A DNA stretch of 64,000 nt from Bradyrhizobium glycinis (GTDB lineage: Bacteria; Pseudomonadota; Alphaproteobacteria; Rhizobiales; Xanthobacteraceae), in the NCBI RefSeq assembly GCF_016031655.1, contig NZ_JACCHQ010000004.1:236038-300037 (forward strand), written 5' to 3'. Under the pieces are notes generated by a model, which made no database searches, was not told the origin of the DNA, and saw only the letters and a program-made list of their open reading frames with translations. The position numbers and the translations under genes are program-made. This document shows, one piece after another, positions 25,312 through 35,050 of the stretch (position 1 is the first letter of the stretch; every line of letters starts with the position of its first letter).

Positions 25312-26460
25312 CTACCCCCGCAGGATCGCCAGCGCCAGCGCCTGTGCGCGCGGCACGATGCTGTCGAGCTCCAAATATTCCTCCGGCGTGTGCGCGAGCC
25401 CGCCGACCGGGCCGAGGCCGCAGATGGTCGGCGTGCCCACGGCGGCGGTGAAGCCGGAATCGGCGCAGCCGCCGGAGAACTCGCCCTGCAGCGTGGTAAG
25501 GCCCACCTGCCTTGCGGCCGCCTGATAACCTTCGAACAGCGCCTTGGACTCCGCGCTCTGCACCACCGGCACGAATTCGCCCTTGATCGACAGCGTCGCG
25601 CTGGTGCCCGGCACATAGGAGGTCGCAACGATCTTTTCGATCGCGCCCATGATCCGCGCGCGATCGGCCGGATCGACATAGCGCAGGTCGATCTGCCCTT
25701 CCGCGTACGGAGCCGTCGTGTTGACGGACTGACCGCCCGAGACGAGGCCGACATTGAGCGTGATGCCCTTGTCGAGATCGGTGAGCGCGTGGATCTGGAC
25801 GATCTTGTGCGCGAGCTCGCCAATGGCGCTGACGCCGGCGGCGAAGTTGGCGCCGGAATGCGCGGCCTTGCCGGTGATCGCCATGTGCATGAAGATGCCG
25901 CCCTTGCGCCCGGTGACGACGTTGCCCGTGGGCCGGCCCGGCTCGGAATTGAACACCGCGCGGGCCGCGCGTCCCTCGCGCTCGATCACCGGGCGCGAGG
26001 AGGGCGAGCCGATCTCCTCATCGGAGGTGATCAGCACCTTGATCGGATGCGGTGAGCCGCCGAACTTGTGGAAGGCGGTGGCCACAAACACGTTCATGAC
26101 GAGGCCCGATTTCATGTCGGCGACACCGGGTCCATAGGCGCGGCCATCCCGGATCGTGAACGGCCGCCGCGCCGCCTCGCCCTTGCCGAACACGGTGTCG
26201 CGATGCCCCATCAACAGCACCGGCTTCTCGTTGCTGCCGGGCTTTGCCACCTCGGCATGGATCGCATCGCCGAACGTGCCGTGGCTTTCTCGCCGGAACG
26301 GAATGCCGTGCTCGGCAAAATGCCGCTCGAACCGCGCACCGACCGCATCGACGCCTTCCTTGTCGTAGGAGCCGGAATCGATGTTCACGACGTCGCGGAG
26401 CAGGTCGATCATCGCCTGCCTCTGCGACGCCAGCCAATCCGTGATTTGAGCTTCAGACAT
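25312..26460 (-). CDS. M20 family metallopeptidase (glutamate carboxypeptidase-like)
   Basis: A 382-residue zinc hydrolase of the M20/ArgE/CPG2 group. Metal ligands and catalytic residues can be seen in LLMGHRDTVF (His), GPGVADMKSGL (Asp), ITSDEEIGS (Glu, catalytic and ligand), FNSEPGRP (ligand) and AHTPEEYLEL (His). The dimerisation domain sits about residues 180-290. These enzymes remove C-terminal residues from small peptides or N-acyl amino acids. ATG 26460 is used, with GAGGG upstream; a GTG two codons earlier is possible. No adjacent gene explains its substrate. Confidence 0.88.
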   Translation of the reverse strand: MSEAQITDWLASQRQAMIDLLRDVVNIDSGSYDKEGVDAVGARFERHFAEHGIPFRRESHGTFGDAIHAEVAKPGSNEKPVLLMGHRDTVFGKGEAARRPFTIRDGRAYGPGVADMKSGLVMNVFVATAFHKFGGSPHPIKVLITSDEEIGSPSSRPVIEREGRAARAVFNSEPGRPTGNVVTGRKGGIFMHMAITGKAAHSGANFAAGVSAIGELAHKIVQIHALTDLDKGITLNVGLVSGGQSVNTTAPYAEGQIDLRYVDPADRARIMGAIEKIVATSYVPGTSATLSIKGEFVPVVQSAESKALFEGYQAAARQVGLTTLQGEFSGGCADSGFTAAVGTPTICGLGPVGGLAHTPEEYLELDSIVPRAQALALAILRG

Positions 26461-26561
26461 GTTCACCCTCGGTGTGGTTCTCGGGCGCGTTATAGGGCCT
26501 GGCGCGCCGATGGCCTAGTCGCGTGGCGCGCTCCCGTTATGCGAGGAGCGCTCTCTCCACC

Positions 26562-26639
26562 GTCATTGCGAGCGCAGCGAAGCAATCCAGTCTGTCACCG
26601 CGGAGGGATTCTGGATTGCTTCGCTGCGCTCGCAATGAC
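26562..26639. repeat. Intergenic inverted repeat, family B
   Basis: Perfect 29-base arms (26562-26590 and 26611-26639) beginning GTCATTGCGAGCGCAGCGAA, with a 20-base centre. This is a well-known type of intergenic palindrome in Bradyrhizobium and relatives. It lies between the convergent ends of no genes: both flanking genes run leftward, so it is in the intergenic gap after flbD. Confidence 0.85.
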
Positions 26640-26716
26640 GAGGAATGGCGGCCTGCACTCAAACAGATGCCCGGGACTGAGCCCGGGCATCTGCATTCTC
26701 GACCGGCGTGGAGCCC

Positions 26717-28102
26717 TCACGCCCCCATCATCGGCATCCGCGGATATTCACCCGGCGTGCCCGCCGGCGGGATCGGGATGCCGCCGTCGGCGTATTCGTT
26801 GAGCTTGTTGCGCAGCGTGCGGATCGAGATGCCGAGGATGTTGGCGGCATGGGTGCGGTTGCCGAGGCAGTGCTTCAGCGTCTCCAGGATCAGGTCGCGT
26901 TCTACGTCGGCGACGGTGCGCCCCACCAGCGCGCGCGTCACCTGCTCGGCGGCCATGGTGGCGTGCGCCACGGCCGGGGGCGTCTTGGCGAGGTCGAGCC
27001 GGTCGCCGTCCGGCGTGATGATGGCGTCGGGTCCGATCTCGTCGCCCTGGGCCATCAGGACTGCGCGGTGCATGGTGTTCTCGAGCTCGCGGACGTTGCC
27101 CTGCCAGCGGTTGGCGGAGAGCACGCGGCGAGCCTCGGCCGAGAGCGGACGCAGCGGCACGCCGTTGGCGTCGGCATATTTCTTCACGAAATGCTGGGCG
27201 AGCTCCAGGATGTCGGCGGGACGCTCGCGCAGCGGCGGAATCTTCAAGTTCACGACGTTGAGGCGGAACAGCAAGTCCTCGCGGAACGTGCCCTCACGCA
27301 CGGCTTCGGCGAGATTGCGGTTCGAGGTCGCGATGATGCGGATGTCGACCGGAACCGGCTTGGTGCCGCCGACGCGGTCGATCACGCGCTCCTGGATGGC
27401 GCGCAGGAGCTTGGATTGGAGGCGGACGTCCATCTCGGAGATTTCGTCGAGCAGGAGCGTGCCGCCGGTCGCCTCCTCGAACTTGCCGATGCGGCGGGCG
27501 ACGGCGCCGGTGAATGCGCCCTTCTCGTGGCCGAACAGCTCGGATTCCAGGAGGTGCTCGGGGATCGCGGCGCAGTTGATCGAGATGAACGGACGCTTGG
27601 CACGAGCCGAGCGGGTGTGAACGTAACGGGCCAGCACTTCCTTGCCCGTGCCGGATTCGCCGGTGATCATCACCGAGGCGTCCGAGCCCGCGATCTGCTG
27701 GGCGAGTTTGATCACCTTCGCCATCGCCTCGTCACGATAGACCAGCTCGCGGGAATCGTTGGCGACGGCAGCCAGCACCGCGGCGATCAGCTCCGGATCC
27801 GGCGGCAGCGGGATGTACTCCTTGGCCCCCGCATGGATGGCGGCGACCGCGGCGCGGGCATCGTTGGTGACGCCGCAGGCGACGATAGGGGCGTGGATGT
27901 GCTCGGCTTCCAACCGCAGCACGAGGTCGCGGATGTCGAGCGCGACGTCGACCAGCAGGAGGTCGGCGCCCTTGCCCCCGCGCAGCACGCGCATCGCCTG
28001 CTCGTGATCCTCGGCATGGGTCACGGTGGCGCCGTTCTCCATCGCGATCTTGGTGGCGGTGGTGAGCTGGCCCTTCAATGTGCCAACGATGAGAAGCCGC
28101 AT
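26717..28102 (-). CDS. flbD: FlbD, sigma-54-dependent flagellar regulator
   Basis: A 461-residue NtrC-type activator. Residues 1-115 are a degenerate receiver-like domain (LLLVDVALDIRD) that does not show the standard acidic pocket, as known for Caulobacter FlbD. The AAA+ domain has Walker A GESGTGKE (about 148-155), the sigma-54 contact loop GAFTGA (195-200) and LLDEISEMD. A Fis-type helix-turn-helix is at the C-terminus (NRTHAANILGISIRTLRNKL). It closes the fliF-fliG-fliH-fliN-flbD block and should activate late flagellar genes. Confidence 0.94.
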   Translation of the reverse strand: MRLLIVGTLKGQLTTATKIAMENGATVTHAEDHEQAMRVLRGGKGADLLLVDVALDIRDLVLRLEAEHIHAPIVACGVTNDARAAVAAIHAGAKEYIPLPPDPELIAAVLAAVANDSRELVYRDEAMAKVIKLAQQIAGSDASVMITGESGTGKEVLARYVHTRSARAKRPFISINCAAIPEHLLESELFGHEKGAFTGAVARRIGKFEEATGGTLLLDEISEMDVRLQSKLLRAIQERVIDRVGGTKPVPVDIRIIATSNRNLAEAVREGTFREDLLFRLNVVNLKIPPLRERPADILELAQHFVKKYADANGVPLRPLSAEARRVLSANRWQGNVRELENTMHRAVLMAQGDEIGPDAIITPDGDRLDLAKTPPAVAHATMAAEQVTRALVGRTVADVERDLILETLKHCLGNRTHAANILGISIRTLRNKLNEYADGGIPIPPAGTPGEYPRMPMMGA

Positions 28103-28153
28103 GTCAGTCTCCTGTCCGTCTGCTCGCGCCGTCGCGCGTCATGTCCTTGCGTG

Positions 28154-28504
28154 TCAGCCGCGGTCGGCCTTGATGATTTCCGTCATGGTCACGCCGAGCT
28201 TGTCCTCGACCAGGACGACCTCGCCGCGGGCGACCAGCTTGTTGTTGACGTAGATATCGATGGCCTCGCCGACGCGGCGGTCGAGCTCGAGCACGGTGCC
28301 CGGTCCGAGCTTCAGGAGCTCGCCGACGTCCATCTTGGAGCGGCCGAGCACGGCCGAGACCTGCACCGGCACGTCGAACACCGCTTCGAGGTCGGCGGCG
28401 GCGCGCGCCGCATATTCGTCCTCGTTGTAGCCGACGTCGGTGCCGGCAGGCGGCATCGGGCCGTTGAGATCGGGCAGCGGGACCTGTCCGTCGGTGTCGC
28501 TCAT
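28154..28504 (-). CDS. fliN: FliN, flagellar motor switch protein
   Basis: A 116-residue protein with a 45-residue acidic, proline-containing N-terminus and a C-terminal SpoA/FliN domain (VSAVLGRSKMDVGELLKLG, then GEAIDIYVNNKLVARGEVV). FliN forms the lower part of the C-ring and binds FliH. A GGGAG lies upstream of the ATG at 28504, three bases after the fliH stop. Confidence 0.95.
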   Translation of the reverse strand: MSDTDGQVPLPDLNGPMPPAGTDVGYNEDEYAARAAADLEAVFDVPVQVSAVLGRSKMDVGELLKLGPGTVLELDRRVGEAIDIYVNNKLVARGEVVLVEDKLGVTMTEIIKADRG

Positions 28505-28507
28505 GGT

Positions 28508-29131
28508 TTAGCTCCCCCTACGGGACGCGATATAGCGTCCGACCATTTCGTCGATCTTGGCCGCGATGGCGCCGCGCTCCAGCACGACGCCGCCATCGGC
28601 CCATTCGATCCGGCAGTCGCCGGTGGCAATGTCCGGCTCGGCCAGGATCACCAGCCGGCCCTCGAAGCCGCTCTGCTTGGCGAGCCGCTCGATCTTCTCG
28701 CGCGCGCTGTCGTAGAGCGCATCGTTGATGCGGACGACGAGATGTGGTGTCGCGACCAGATGCGAGAAGCAGTCCTTGACCAGCGCGATGACCTCGCCGA
28801 GCGGCTCGGCGGCGACGAGGTCGGCGCACAGCTTGCGCGCCACCGCGACCGCAACTTCGACCGCCTCGGTCTCCATCTTGATCTCGATGTTGCCAATGCC
28901 AGCCGCGACGCCGCGGATGGCGATGTTGATCTCTTCCATCGCGAGCGCGACGCGGCGGTCGCTCTCGGCCTTGGCCTCGCGCTGGCCGGCGGCAAAGCCG
29001 TCCTGGTAGGCGCGCGCCTCGGCCTCCGCGACCTTCTGGGCGATCTCGGCCGCGGTCGCGGCCTTCTCGCGCGTCGAGCGTTCGGGCGCCGCGAAGTCGG
29101 TATCGAACAGGAATTTTGCCGGAGCGGCCAT
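28508..29131 (-). CDS. fliH: FliH/FlbE, flagellar assembly protein
   Basis: A 207-residue protein. The N-terminus contains KFLFDTDF, and a helical charged segment (EIAQKVAEAEARAYQDGFAA) is followed by a C-terminal FliH-like domain (about 90-200). In Caulobacter the gene at this place is flbE. It regulates the FliI export ATPase and links it to FliN. The start ATG at 29131 shares one base with the fliG stop (TGATG). The much longer open frame upstream is out-of-frame overlap with fliG. Confidence 0.88.
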   Translation of the reverse strand: MAAPAKFLFDTDFAAPERSTREKAATAAEIAQKVAEAEARAYQDGFAAGQREAKAESDRRVALAMEEINIAIRGVAAGIGNIEIKMETEAVEVAVAVARKLCADLVAAEPLGEVIALVKDCFSHLVATPHLVVRINDALYDSAREKIERLAKQSGFEGRLVILAEPDIATGDCRIEWADGGVVLERGAIAAKIDEMVGRYIASRRGS

Positions 29132-30225
29132 CAGTACACCAGCTCGTCGTCGGCGCGGTTCTTGGTTAGCATGATCTCGCCCTTGGCGGCGAGGTCCTTG
29201 GCGAGATTGACCAGCAGCGCCTGGGCCTCGTCGACGTCGCGCAGGCGCACGGGGCCCATCGCCGCCATGTCGTCCTGGAGCATCTTGGCCGCGCGTGAGG
29301 ACATGTTGCCGAAGAAGAAGTTGCGGACGTCCTCGTTGGCGCTCTTCAGCGCGACGCCGAGCTTGTCCTTGTCGACGTTGCGCATCAAGGTCTGGGCGGA
29401 GCCGGAATCGAGCTTCACCAGGTCGTCGAAGGTGAACATCAGCGCCTTGATGCGCTCGGCGGATTCGCGGTTGTCCTCTTCCAGCGAGGTGATGAAGCGG
29501 GTTTCGGTCTGACGGTCGAAATTGTTGAAGATTTCCGCCATCACTTCGTGGGCGTCGCGGCGGCGGGTCTGTGACAGGTTGGACATGAACTCGGTGCGCA
29601 GCGTCTTCTCCACGCTCTCGATCACCTCCTTCTGCACCGCCTCCATCTTCAGCATGCGGTTGATGACGTCGAGCGCGAGCTCCTCGGGCAGGATGGCGAG
29701 CACCCGGGCGGCATGCTCCGGCTTCAGCTTCGACAGCACCACGGCAATGGTCTGCGGGTATTCGTTCTTGAGGTAGTTGGCGAGCACCTCTTCTTGCACG
29801 TTGGAGAGCTTCTCCCACATGTTGCGGCCGGCGGGACCGCGGATCTCGTCCATGATGCCGTTGACGCGTTCCGGCGGCAGGTATTGCTGGAGCAGCCGCT
29901 CGGTGGCGTCGAAATTGCCCATCAGCGCGCCCGAGGCCGACATGCGCGAGACGAATTCGAGCAGCATGTCCTCGACGGTGTCGACCTCGACGGTGCCGAG
30001 CGTCGACATCTCCAGCGAGAGCTGGCGCACCTCGTCGTCGTCGAGCAGGCCCCAGATCTTCCCGCCATATTGCTCGCCGAGCGCCAGCATCAGGATCGCG
30101 GCACGCTTCGGCCCCGCCAGGCCCTGGGTCTTGGGGCCGCCCTCACGGCTGCCGGCGCGCTGACCGAGCGTGGAGATCACGCTGGTGATGTCGTTGGAGT
30201 TGGCGTTTTGCAAGGAGGCGGCCAT
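29131..30225 (-). CDS. fliG: FliG, flagellar motor switch protein
   Basis: A 364-residue protein with N-terminal ([14 protein letters not shown]), middle ([32 protein letters not shown]) and C-terminal ([20 protein letters not shown]) FliG domains. The charged torque helix near DDLVKLD and RDVDEAQ is present. FliG joins the MS ring (FliF, encoded upstream) to the C-ring and interacts with the stator. Length is close to the family's usual size. Confidence 0.97.
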   Translation of the reverse strand: MAASLQNANSNDITSVISTLGQRAGSREGGPKTQGLAGPKRAAILMLALGEQYGGKIWGLLDDDEVRQLSLEMSTLGTVEVDTVEDMLLEFVSRMSASGALMGNFDATERLLQQYLPPERVNGIMDEIRGPAGRNMWEKLSNVQEEVLANYLKNEYPQTIAVVLSKLKPEHAARVLAILPEELALDVINRMLKMEAVQKEVIESVEKTLRTEFMSNLSQTRRRDAHEVMAEIFNNFDRQTETRFITSLEEDNRESAERIKALMFTFDDLVKLDSGSAQTLMRNVDKDKLGVALKSANEDVRNFFFGNMSSRAAKMLQDDMAAMGPVRLRDVDEAQALLVNLAKDLAAKGEIMLTKNRADDELVY

Positions 30226-30257
30226 GTCAGATCACTTCTTGATGCACTTGGCTTTGG

Positions 30258-31871
30258 TTATTTCGCCGGTTCAGTCAGCCACTGGCGGATGATCGCGACG
30301 GTTTCGTTGGGGTTGCGCTCGGCGAGCTCGCCGACGCGGTGAACGGACTGGGCGTGGACTTGGCCCTGGATTGTGGCGACGTCGATGGCGCTGGCGGCGC
30401 CGCTCGGCAGCAGCGGCTGGCCGGTGGCCGGCGCCGGCTCTTCCGAGGCGGCGGGGCCACTCAGCACCCCGGAGATGGCGGCGGCGACCTCGTCGGAAGC
30501 GAGGATGCGCTTGACCAGCGGGCGGATCACCAGGAACAGCACGACCAGGCCGAGCAGCATCATCACGCCGAGCTCGACGAAGTACATGACGTCGTCCTTG
30601 GTGAACTGCAGCATGCCAAGGAGGCCGCCAGGTTCGCCGATCGGGGCGGTGGAGGGGGCGTCGGCGAAGCGCAGGTTGACGACCTCGACCTGGTCGCCGC
30701 GCTTCTGGTCGAAGCCGATTGCCGAGCGCACCAGCGTGGCGATGCGGTCGAGCTGCTCTTTGGTGCGGTCCTGGTAGGCGAGCTCGCCCTTGTCGTTCTT
30801 GGTGTAGATGCCGTCGACCAGCACCGCGACCGAGATGCGGTTGACCCGGCCGGCCTCGGTCACCTCGGTCTTGGTGGTGCGGGAGATCTCGTAATTGTTG
30901 GTCTCTTCGGTCTTCTTGCTCTGGTCCTTGGCGGCGACGCCGTTGTTCTGCTGGTTGCCCGGCAGTTCGTTGTTGACGGTGACCTGGCCGTTGTTGTCGG
31001 CGGTCATGCTCTGCTCTTCGCGGGTCTGGCTCGAGCGCAGCACGCGGCCCTCGGGATCGAACTTGTCCGAGGTCTGTGTGATCTTGTTGAAGTCGAAATC
31101 GGCGGAGAGCTGCACGCGGGCGCGGCCCGAGCCGACCACCGAGGAGACGATGTCCTCGACCTGCTTGCGCATGCGCTTTTCGAAGGCGATGCGGCGCTCC
31201 TCGCCGATGGCCTGCTCCGGATCGGTCTGGGCGCCGTCGGCGAGCAGCTGGCCGGCCTCGTCGACGATCGAGACCCGCTGCGGCTTCAGCCCGTTGACGG
31301 CGGAGGCGACGAGGTGGCGGATGGCGCGGATCTGCTGGGCTTCCAGCGAGCCGCGGACGCGCACCACGATCGAGGCCGACGGCTCCGGCGCCTCGCGCGC
31401 AAACAGCGGCCGCTCGGGCAGCACCAGATGGACGCGGGCGGCCTGGATGCGGTCGATGGCGCGGATGGTGCGGGCGAGCTCGCCCTCGAGCGCGCGCAGG
31501 TGATTGATGTTCTGAACAAAGGAGGTGGTGCCGAGCGCGTCCGACTTGTCGAACACCTCGTAGCCGACGCCGCCGCCCTTGGGCAGGCCGCCCTCGGCGA
31601 GCTTCATTCGCAGCCGCGTGACCTTGTCCTTGGGCACCATGATGATGGAGCCCTCATTGCGGATCTCGAACTGGATGCCCTGGCGTTCCAGGTCCTTGAT
31701 GATGCTGGAGGAATCTTCCACGGACAGATCCGTGAACAGCGTCGTCATCTGCGGCGTCGTGACGCGCATGATGACGAAGGCGAAGAAGCCGATGAGCGCG
31801 GCGGTGACCGCGATCATCGCCCCGAACCGGGCGGCACCGATACTCTTCAGAAAGTCCGCAAGCCCTTGCAA
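30258..31871 (-). CDS. fliF: FliF, flagellar MS-ring protein
   Basis: A 537-residue protein with two membrane spans (about 17-38 and 430-452) around a large periplasmic part with YscJ-type ring domains (TLFTDLSVEDSSSIIKDLER, and SASIVVRVRGSLEAQQIRAI). It builds the MS ring and export housing. The start is uncertain: TTG at 31871 gives the family-like start LQGLADFLKS and has GGGGCGG upstream; a GTG at 31901 would add ten residues. A CtrA-like site is found upstream at 31947-31964. First gene of the fliF-flbD operon. Confidence 0.95.
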   Translation of the reverse strand: MQGLADFLKSIGAARFGAMIAVTAALIGFFAFVIMRVTTPQMTTLFTDLSVEDSSSIIKDLERQGIQFEIRNEGSIIMVPKDKVTRLRMKLAEGGLPKGGGVGYEVFDKSDALGTTSFVQNINHLRALEGELARTIRAIDRIQAARVHLVLPERPLFAREAPEPSASIVVRVRGSLEAQQIRAIRHLVASAVNGLKPQRVSIVDEAGQLLADGAQTDPEQAIGEERRIAFEKRMRKQVEDIVSSVVGSGRARVQLSADFDFNKITQTSDKFDPEGRVLRSSQTREEQSMTADNNGQVTVNNELPGNQQNNGVAAKDQSKKTEETNNYEISRTTKTEVTEAGRVNRISVAVLVDGIYTKNDKGELAYQDRTKEQLDRIATLVRSAIGFDQKRGDQVEVVNLRFADAPSTAPIGEPGGLLGMLQFTKDDVMYFVELGVMMLLGLVVLFLVIRPLVKRILASDEVAAAISGVLSGPAASEEPAPATGQPLLPSGAASAIDVATIQGQVHAQSVHRVGELAERNPNETVAIIRQWLTEPAK

Positions 31872-31946
31872 GCAACCGCCCCACAGCTTCGGCCGCTTCA
31901 CTGGAAAGGCCGACTGGGCAATTATTGCCTAGGTGATGGTTTCGAT

Positions 31947-31964
31947 ATGGTTAACGAAGGTTAA
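31947..31964 (-). promoter_or_regulatory. CtrA-like binding site upstream of fliF
   Basis: On the minus strand the sequence reads TTAACCTTCGTTAACCAT: two TTAACC units ten bases apart, the second within TTAACCAT. Known CtrA sites are TTAA-N7-TTAAC or the half-site TTAACCAT; here the spacer is six. It lies about 75-95 bases before the fliF start. Since sciP, an inhibitor of CtrA-dependent transcription, is the next gene upstream, CtrA control of fliF is likely, but this is a motif reading only. Confidence 0.5.
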
Positions 31965-31991
31965 GAGGTCGGACAAAAGTGCATCATGAAA

Positions 31992-32022
31992 AAAATCGGC
32001 CTCGCAAAGCGAGGCCGATTTT
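31992..32022 (-). terminator. Rho-independent terminator after sciP
   Basis: A perfect 14-pair hairpin (31992-32005 with 32009-32022, core ATCGGCCTCGC, loop of three) followed on the minus strand by seven T residues. It ends leftward transcription from sciP about 30 bases after its stop, so fliF should have its own promoter. Confidence 0.92.
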
Positions 32023-32050
32023 CGTCAAAGACCGCAGATTTCCGGATCGC

Positions 32051-32326
32051 CTACTGGCGATATTGCTGGATGCGGGTGGTGCGAAGACCCGCCAGACCGT
32101 GCTGGTCGATGGAAAACTGCCAGGAGAGGAATTCGTCTACCGTCAGGGTATAACGGCTGCAGGCCTCCTCGAGGGAGAGAAGTCCACCACGGACAGCGGC
32201 GACGACTTCGGCCTTGCGGCGGATGACCCAGCGTTTGGTGCCGGGTGCAGGCAGATCCGCGATCGTCAGCGGACTGCCGTCCGGCCCGATGACGTATTTT
32301 ACCCTCGGGCGATGGGGTTCTGTCAT
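32051..32326 (-). CDS. sciP: SciP, CtrA inhibitor (DUF1153)
   Basis: A 91-residue helix-turn-helix protein with the DUF1153 pattern: KYVIGPDGSPLTIADLPAP, TKRWVIRRKAEVVAAVRGGL and EACSRYTLTVDEFLSWQ. In Caulobacter SciP binds CtrA or DNA and blocks CtrA-activated genes in swarmer cells, including flagellar genes. The start at 32326 gives the family length; the frame extends seven codons further. It is monocistronic between flgD and fliF and is closed by a strong terminator. A GANTC site lies upstream at 32425-32429. Confidence 0.92.
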   Translation of the reverse strand: MTEPHRPRVKYVIGPDGSPLTIADLPAPGTKRWVIRRKAEVVAAVRGGLLSLEEACSRYTLTVDEFLSWQFSIDQHGLAGLRTTRIQQYRQ

Positions 32327-32709
32327 GGCGTACTCACAAACTCTCAACCACTGAACTCACGCCGTAACCGTAACCCCCGCGGCTTAAAAATCCGCTAAGC
32401 CTAAGGGTTCAATACAATTCTCGTTGAATCTTGGGGGAACGCGGCCGGCTCGGCGGGCGGAAGACGCAATCTCGGCCGGCTGAGCGGGGCAGAAAGTAAA
32501 TACTTTACTAACAACTGGGGCCTATGAGCGACGCTGCAAAGCCCTCAACTGTCATCCCGGGGCGCACGCAGCGCGAGCCTGGGATCCATAACCCCAGGCA
32601 GGGGTTTGACGAAGACTCGGAGTGACCAGCTGCGTGCTACAACCACTCTCTGGGGTTATGGATCCCCGCTTTCGCGGGGATGACATTGAATTTGTCGTTG
32701 CAGCGAGCC
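32327..32709. other. Intergenic region between flgD and sciP
   Basis: About 380 bases. The part near sciP is AT-richer and holds one GAATC (GANTC methylation site, 32425-32429) and a TTTTTAAGCC stretch. The part near flgD is filled by the palindromic repeat at 32550-32685. Confidence 0.55.
32550..32685. repeat. Intergenic inverted repeat, family C
   Basis: Left arm from 32550 (TGTCATCCCGGGGCG, then GGATCCATAACCCCAG up to about 32596) and right arm about 32650-32685 (CTGGGGTTATGGATCCCC, then GCGGGGATGACA). The outer and inner segments both pair. This is another intergenic palindrome family common in rhizobial genomes, here downstream of flgD. Confidence 0.8.
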
Positions 32710-33417
32710 TCAATTGCTGCTCGTCGCAATGATGCTCTTCACCTGGCTCAGTGTGTAGCTGGCGCCGTCGATGGTGAGCAGCGGCGGCGATTGGGTCAGG
32801 TCGACCGACGAGACCACGCCCTGCACCTGCGCGGCGATGCCGACATTGTTGTTCGCGACGTCCTTGCCTGTGGCGGAAATCGTGTACTTGCCGTCGGGCC
32901 ATTGCGTGCCGTCATTGCCCATGCCGTTCCAGGTGAAGGGGATGTCGGTGCCGGCGGCGGCGGTATACTTGCCGGTGAACACGGTCTGGCCGCTGGAATT
33001 GGCGATCGAGATCTCGACGGTGGAGTCGGTCGGCACGTTGAGATGCCAGGTCGCCGACGAGTTCTTCATCGTCGCGGTCGAGCCGTCGACCAGGGCGGTC
33101 TTGCCGACGAAGCCCAGCGCCTGGGTCGCCTGCGTGGTTTGCTGCAGGGTGACGAGCTGAGCCAGCGATTCGTTGGTCTTGAGCTGCTGCTCGACGCCGG
33201 CGAACTGCACCAGTTGCTGGGTGAACTGGTTGGTATCGAGCGGATCGAGCGGGTTCTGGTTCTGCAGCTGCGTCGTCAGCAGGGTCAGGAAGGTCTGGAA
33301 ATTGCCGGCGAGCGTCGACCCCGTGGTCGAGCTCATCGACGAACTCGACGAGGATTTCGGAACGTCGGTCGTTCCGGAGACGACCGCGGGCGCGGTGGCG
33401 GCATTCGTGGTGGTCAT
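32710..33417 (-). CDS. flgD: FlgD, flagellar hook assembly scaffold
   Basis: A 235-residue protein. After a serine-rich N-terminus comes the FlgD signature FLTLLTTQLQNQNPLDPLDT, then QLVQFAGVEQQLKTN, and a C-terminal Ig/TUDOR-like part (FTWNGMGNDGTQWPDGKYTI). FlgD caps the growing hook and works with FliK, encoded just upstream (gap of 13 bases). The ATG at 33417 gives the family start. Confidence 0.95.
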   Translation of the reverse strand: MTTTNAATAPAVVSGTTDVPKSSSSSSMSSTTGSTLAGNFQTFLTLLTTQLQNQNPLDPLDTNQFTQQLVQFAGVEQQLKTNESLAQLVTLQQTTQATQALGFVGKTALVDGSTATMKNSSATWHLNVPTDSTVEISIANSSGQTVFTGKYTAAAGTDIPFTWNGMGNDGTQWPDGKYTISATGKDVANNNVGIAAQVQGVVSSVDLTQSPPLLTIDGASYTLSQVKSIIATSSN

Positions 33418-33430
33418 TGTCGAATACTCC

Positions 33431-35050
33431 TCACACTCTGATGTCGACGCCGCTGCTCGATCCGAGCATGCGGCCATAGCCGCGCCCGATGGGCGCTGCG
33501 GGAACGCTGTCGTCCTCGCTGATGATCAGGCGGCGGGCATTGCCGCCATTGTCGTTGTTTTGGCCGGAATTCTGGCCCGATGAATTCTGGTCGCGCAGGC
33601 TGAAGGACAGACCGTTGCTGCCGGTCTTGAAGCCGGCATCGTCGAGCGCGCGCTGCAATTGCGGCGCGTCCTGGCGCAGCATCTGCAGCGTCTCCGGCTT
33701 CTCGACCGTGAGATGCGAGGTGACGTTGCCGGTGCGGTCGACATTGATGCGCACGTCGATGCGGCCGAGCTCGGCCGGATCGAGGCTAATGTCGAACCGC
33801 GACTTGCCGGCGCGAATGGCGGCTGCGATCTCGATCGGGATGCCGCTGATCGGCACGGCCGCATTGTGGGTCGCCGCGGTCGCGGTGAGCGTCGCGGTCG
33901 ATGCGGTGGCGGCCGAGGTCGTATTGGTCAGCGGCGCCTGCACGGCGGAAGCGGCCTGTGCGCTGGTATCCGTCGGAGCAGGGGTGGCTAGCGCGCCCGC
34001 ATGCGCGGACGCGGCCGGCGCGCCCTGGGCCGGATCGGCGGCGCGGTCGGCGGCGCCAGCCTTCGCCTCGGTCGCGACGCTGTCAGCCTGCGGCTTCAAG
34101 CCTTGCGCATGGGCGGCGTTGGCGGTCGGTGCCGGAGCCTGCGCGGTGGCGAGGTTCGCCTTGCCGGTGTCTTGGCCGATATTCGAGACGTCGGTTTGTG
34201 CCTGCGCCGTCGCGGCGTCCTTGAACGCGGTTTTGGGCGTGCCCTGGCTGACCGCGGCCATCAGCCCGCCACCAGCTTTTGGTCCGGTCGAGGCGGTCTC
34301 GGTGGTGCCGGCCGCGGCCTCGCCGAGCGTCGTCGTGGTCTCGGCGTCGACCTCGGCGCCTGCGGCCTGTGCACTGGCCTTGGCGCTCTTGTCGCTCGTC
34401 GTGGCGGTATCGGTCTTGGTGCCGGCGATCTGGGCGGCAGTGGAGGCGCTGGCGGCAAGTCCTGCCGCGGCGATCGCGAGCGGCGCGGCGGCGGCATCGC
34501 CAGCCTGGTTCGCAGCTGCATTCGGGTCGACTGGCACGACCGGCGCGGCAACGATGATGCCGGGATCGGGCAGGGCGGTCTGCGCCGTGGCGGGCGGCGC
34601 GCCGGCAGCCGCGTCGGCGGCGGCGGTGAGGACCTCGGTGCCGTGCGTCGTATCGCTCTCGGTCTCGTCGGATTTGTCGGCCGATTTGGCGTCCGCCGTT
34701 TCGGTCTTGTCCTTGACCTTGCCGGCGCCCTTGGCCGGATCGCCGGGCGCCTCGCCCCTGTCATTCTCCGCCGCCGCCGACGGGTCGGCGTCGTCGCTCG
34801 CCTTGCTCTGCGAAGCCTGGTCCGTGGACGGGGTGTCGCGCGACGGCCGCTCGGCCGCCGGCGAGGACGAGGTCTGCTCGCTCCGGCGCGGTGCGCTGTC
34901 CTGCGCCGGCGCGTTGTTGCCGATGGCCTGCGTGTTGCTGTCTACCAGCGAGCCGAACGCCCCACTCGCCGGCGTGTCCTTCGGGGCTTGCGACCGGGCA
35001 GGCTTCTGCTGCGCGCTCTGGATTTGCACGCTTGCCACGACATCTGACAT
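33431..35050 (-). CDS. fliK: FliK, flagellar hook-length control protein
   Basis: A 539-residue protein. The first 380 residues are low complexity, rich in alanine, threonine, aspartate and lysine, with no stable domain expected. The C-terminal domain (about 390-490) contains [20 protein letters not shown] and [20 protein letters not shown], typical of the FliK_C export-switch domain. FliK measures hook length and switches export specificity. The start at 35050 fits; six codons upstream an alternative exists. First gene of a fliK-flgD pair. Confidence 0.92.
   Translation of the reverse strand: MSDVVASVQIQSAQQKPARSQAPKDTPASGAFGSLVDSNTQAIGNNAPAQDSAPRRSEQTSSSPAAERPSRDTPSTDQASQSKASDDADPSAAAENDRGEAPGDPAKGAGKVKDKTETADAKSADKSDETESDTTHGTEVLTAAADAAAGAPPATAQTALPDPGIIVAAPVVPVDPNAAANQAGDAAAAPLAIAAAGLAASASTAAQIAGTKTDTATTSDKSAKASAQAAGAEVDAETTTTLGEAAAGTTETASTGPKAGGGLMAAVSQGTPKTAFKDAATAQAQTDVSNIGQDTGKANLATAQAPAPTANAAHAQGLKPQADSVATEAKAGAADRAADPAQGAPAASAHAGALATPAPTDTSAQAASAVQAPLTNTTSAATASTATLTATAATHNAAVPISGIPIEIAAAIRAGKSRFDISLDPAELGRIDVRINVDRTGNVTSHLTVEKPETLQMLRQDAPQLQRALDDAGFKTGSNGLSFSLRDQNSSGQNSGQNNDNGGNARRLIISEDDSVPAAPIGRGYGRMLGSSSGVDIRV

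Noticed and set aside
26708..29512. A 934-codon open frame on the plus strand across flbD, fliN, fliH
   Set aside because: Shadow frame; it spans several real genes on the other strand and has arginine, glycine and aspartate-rich nonsense composition.
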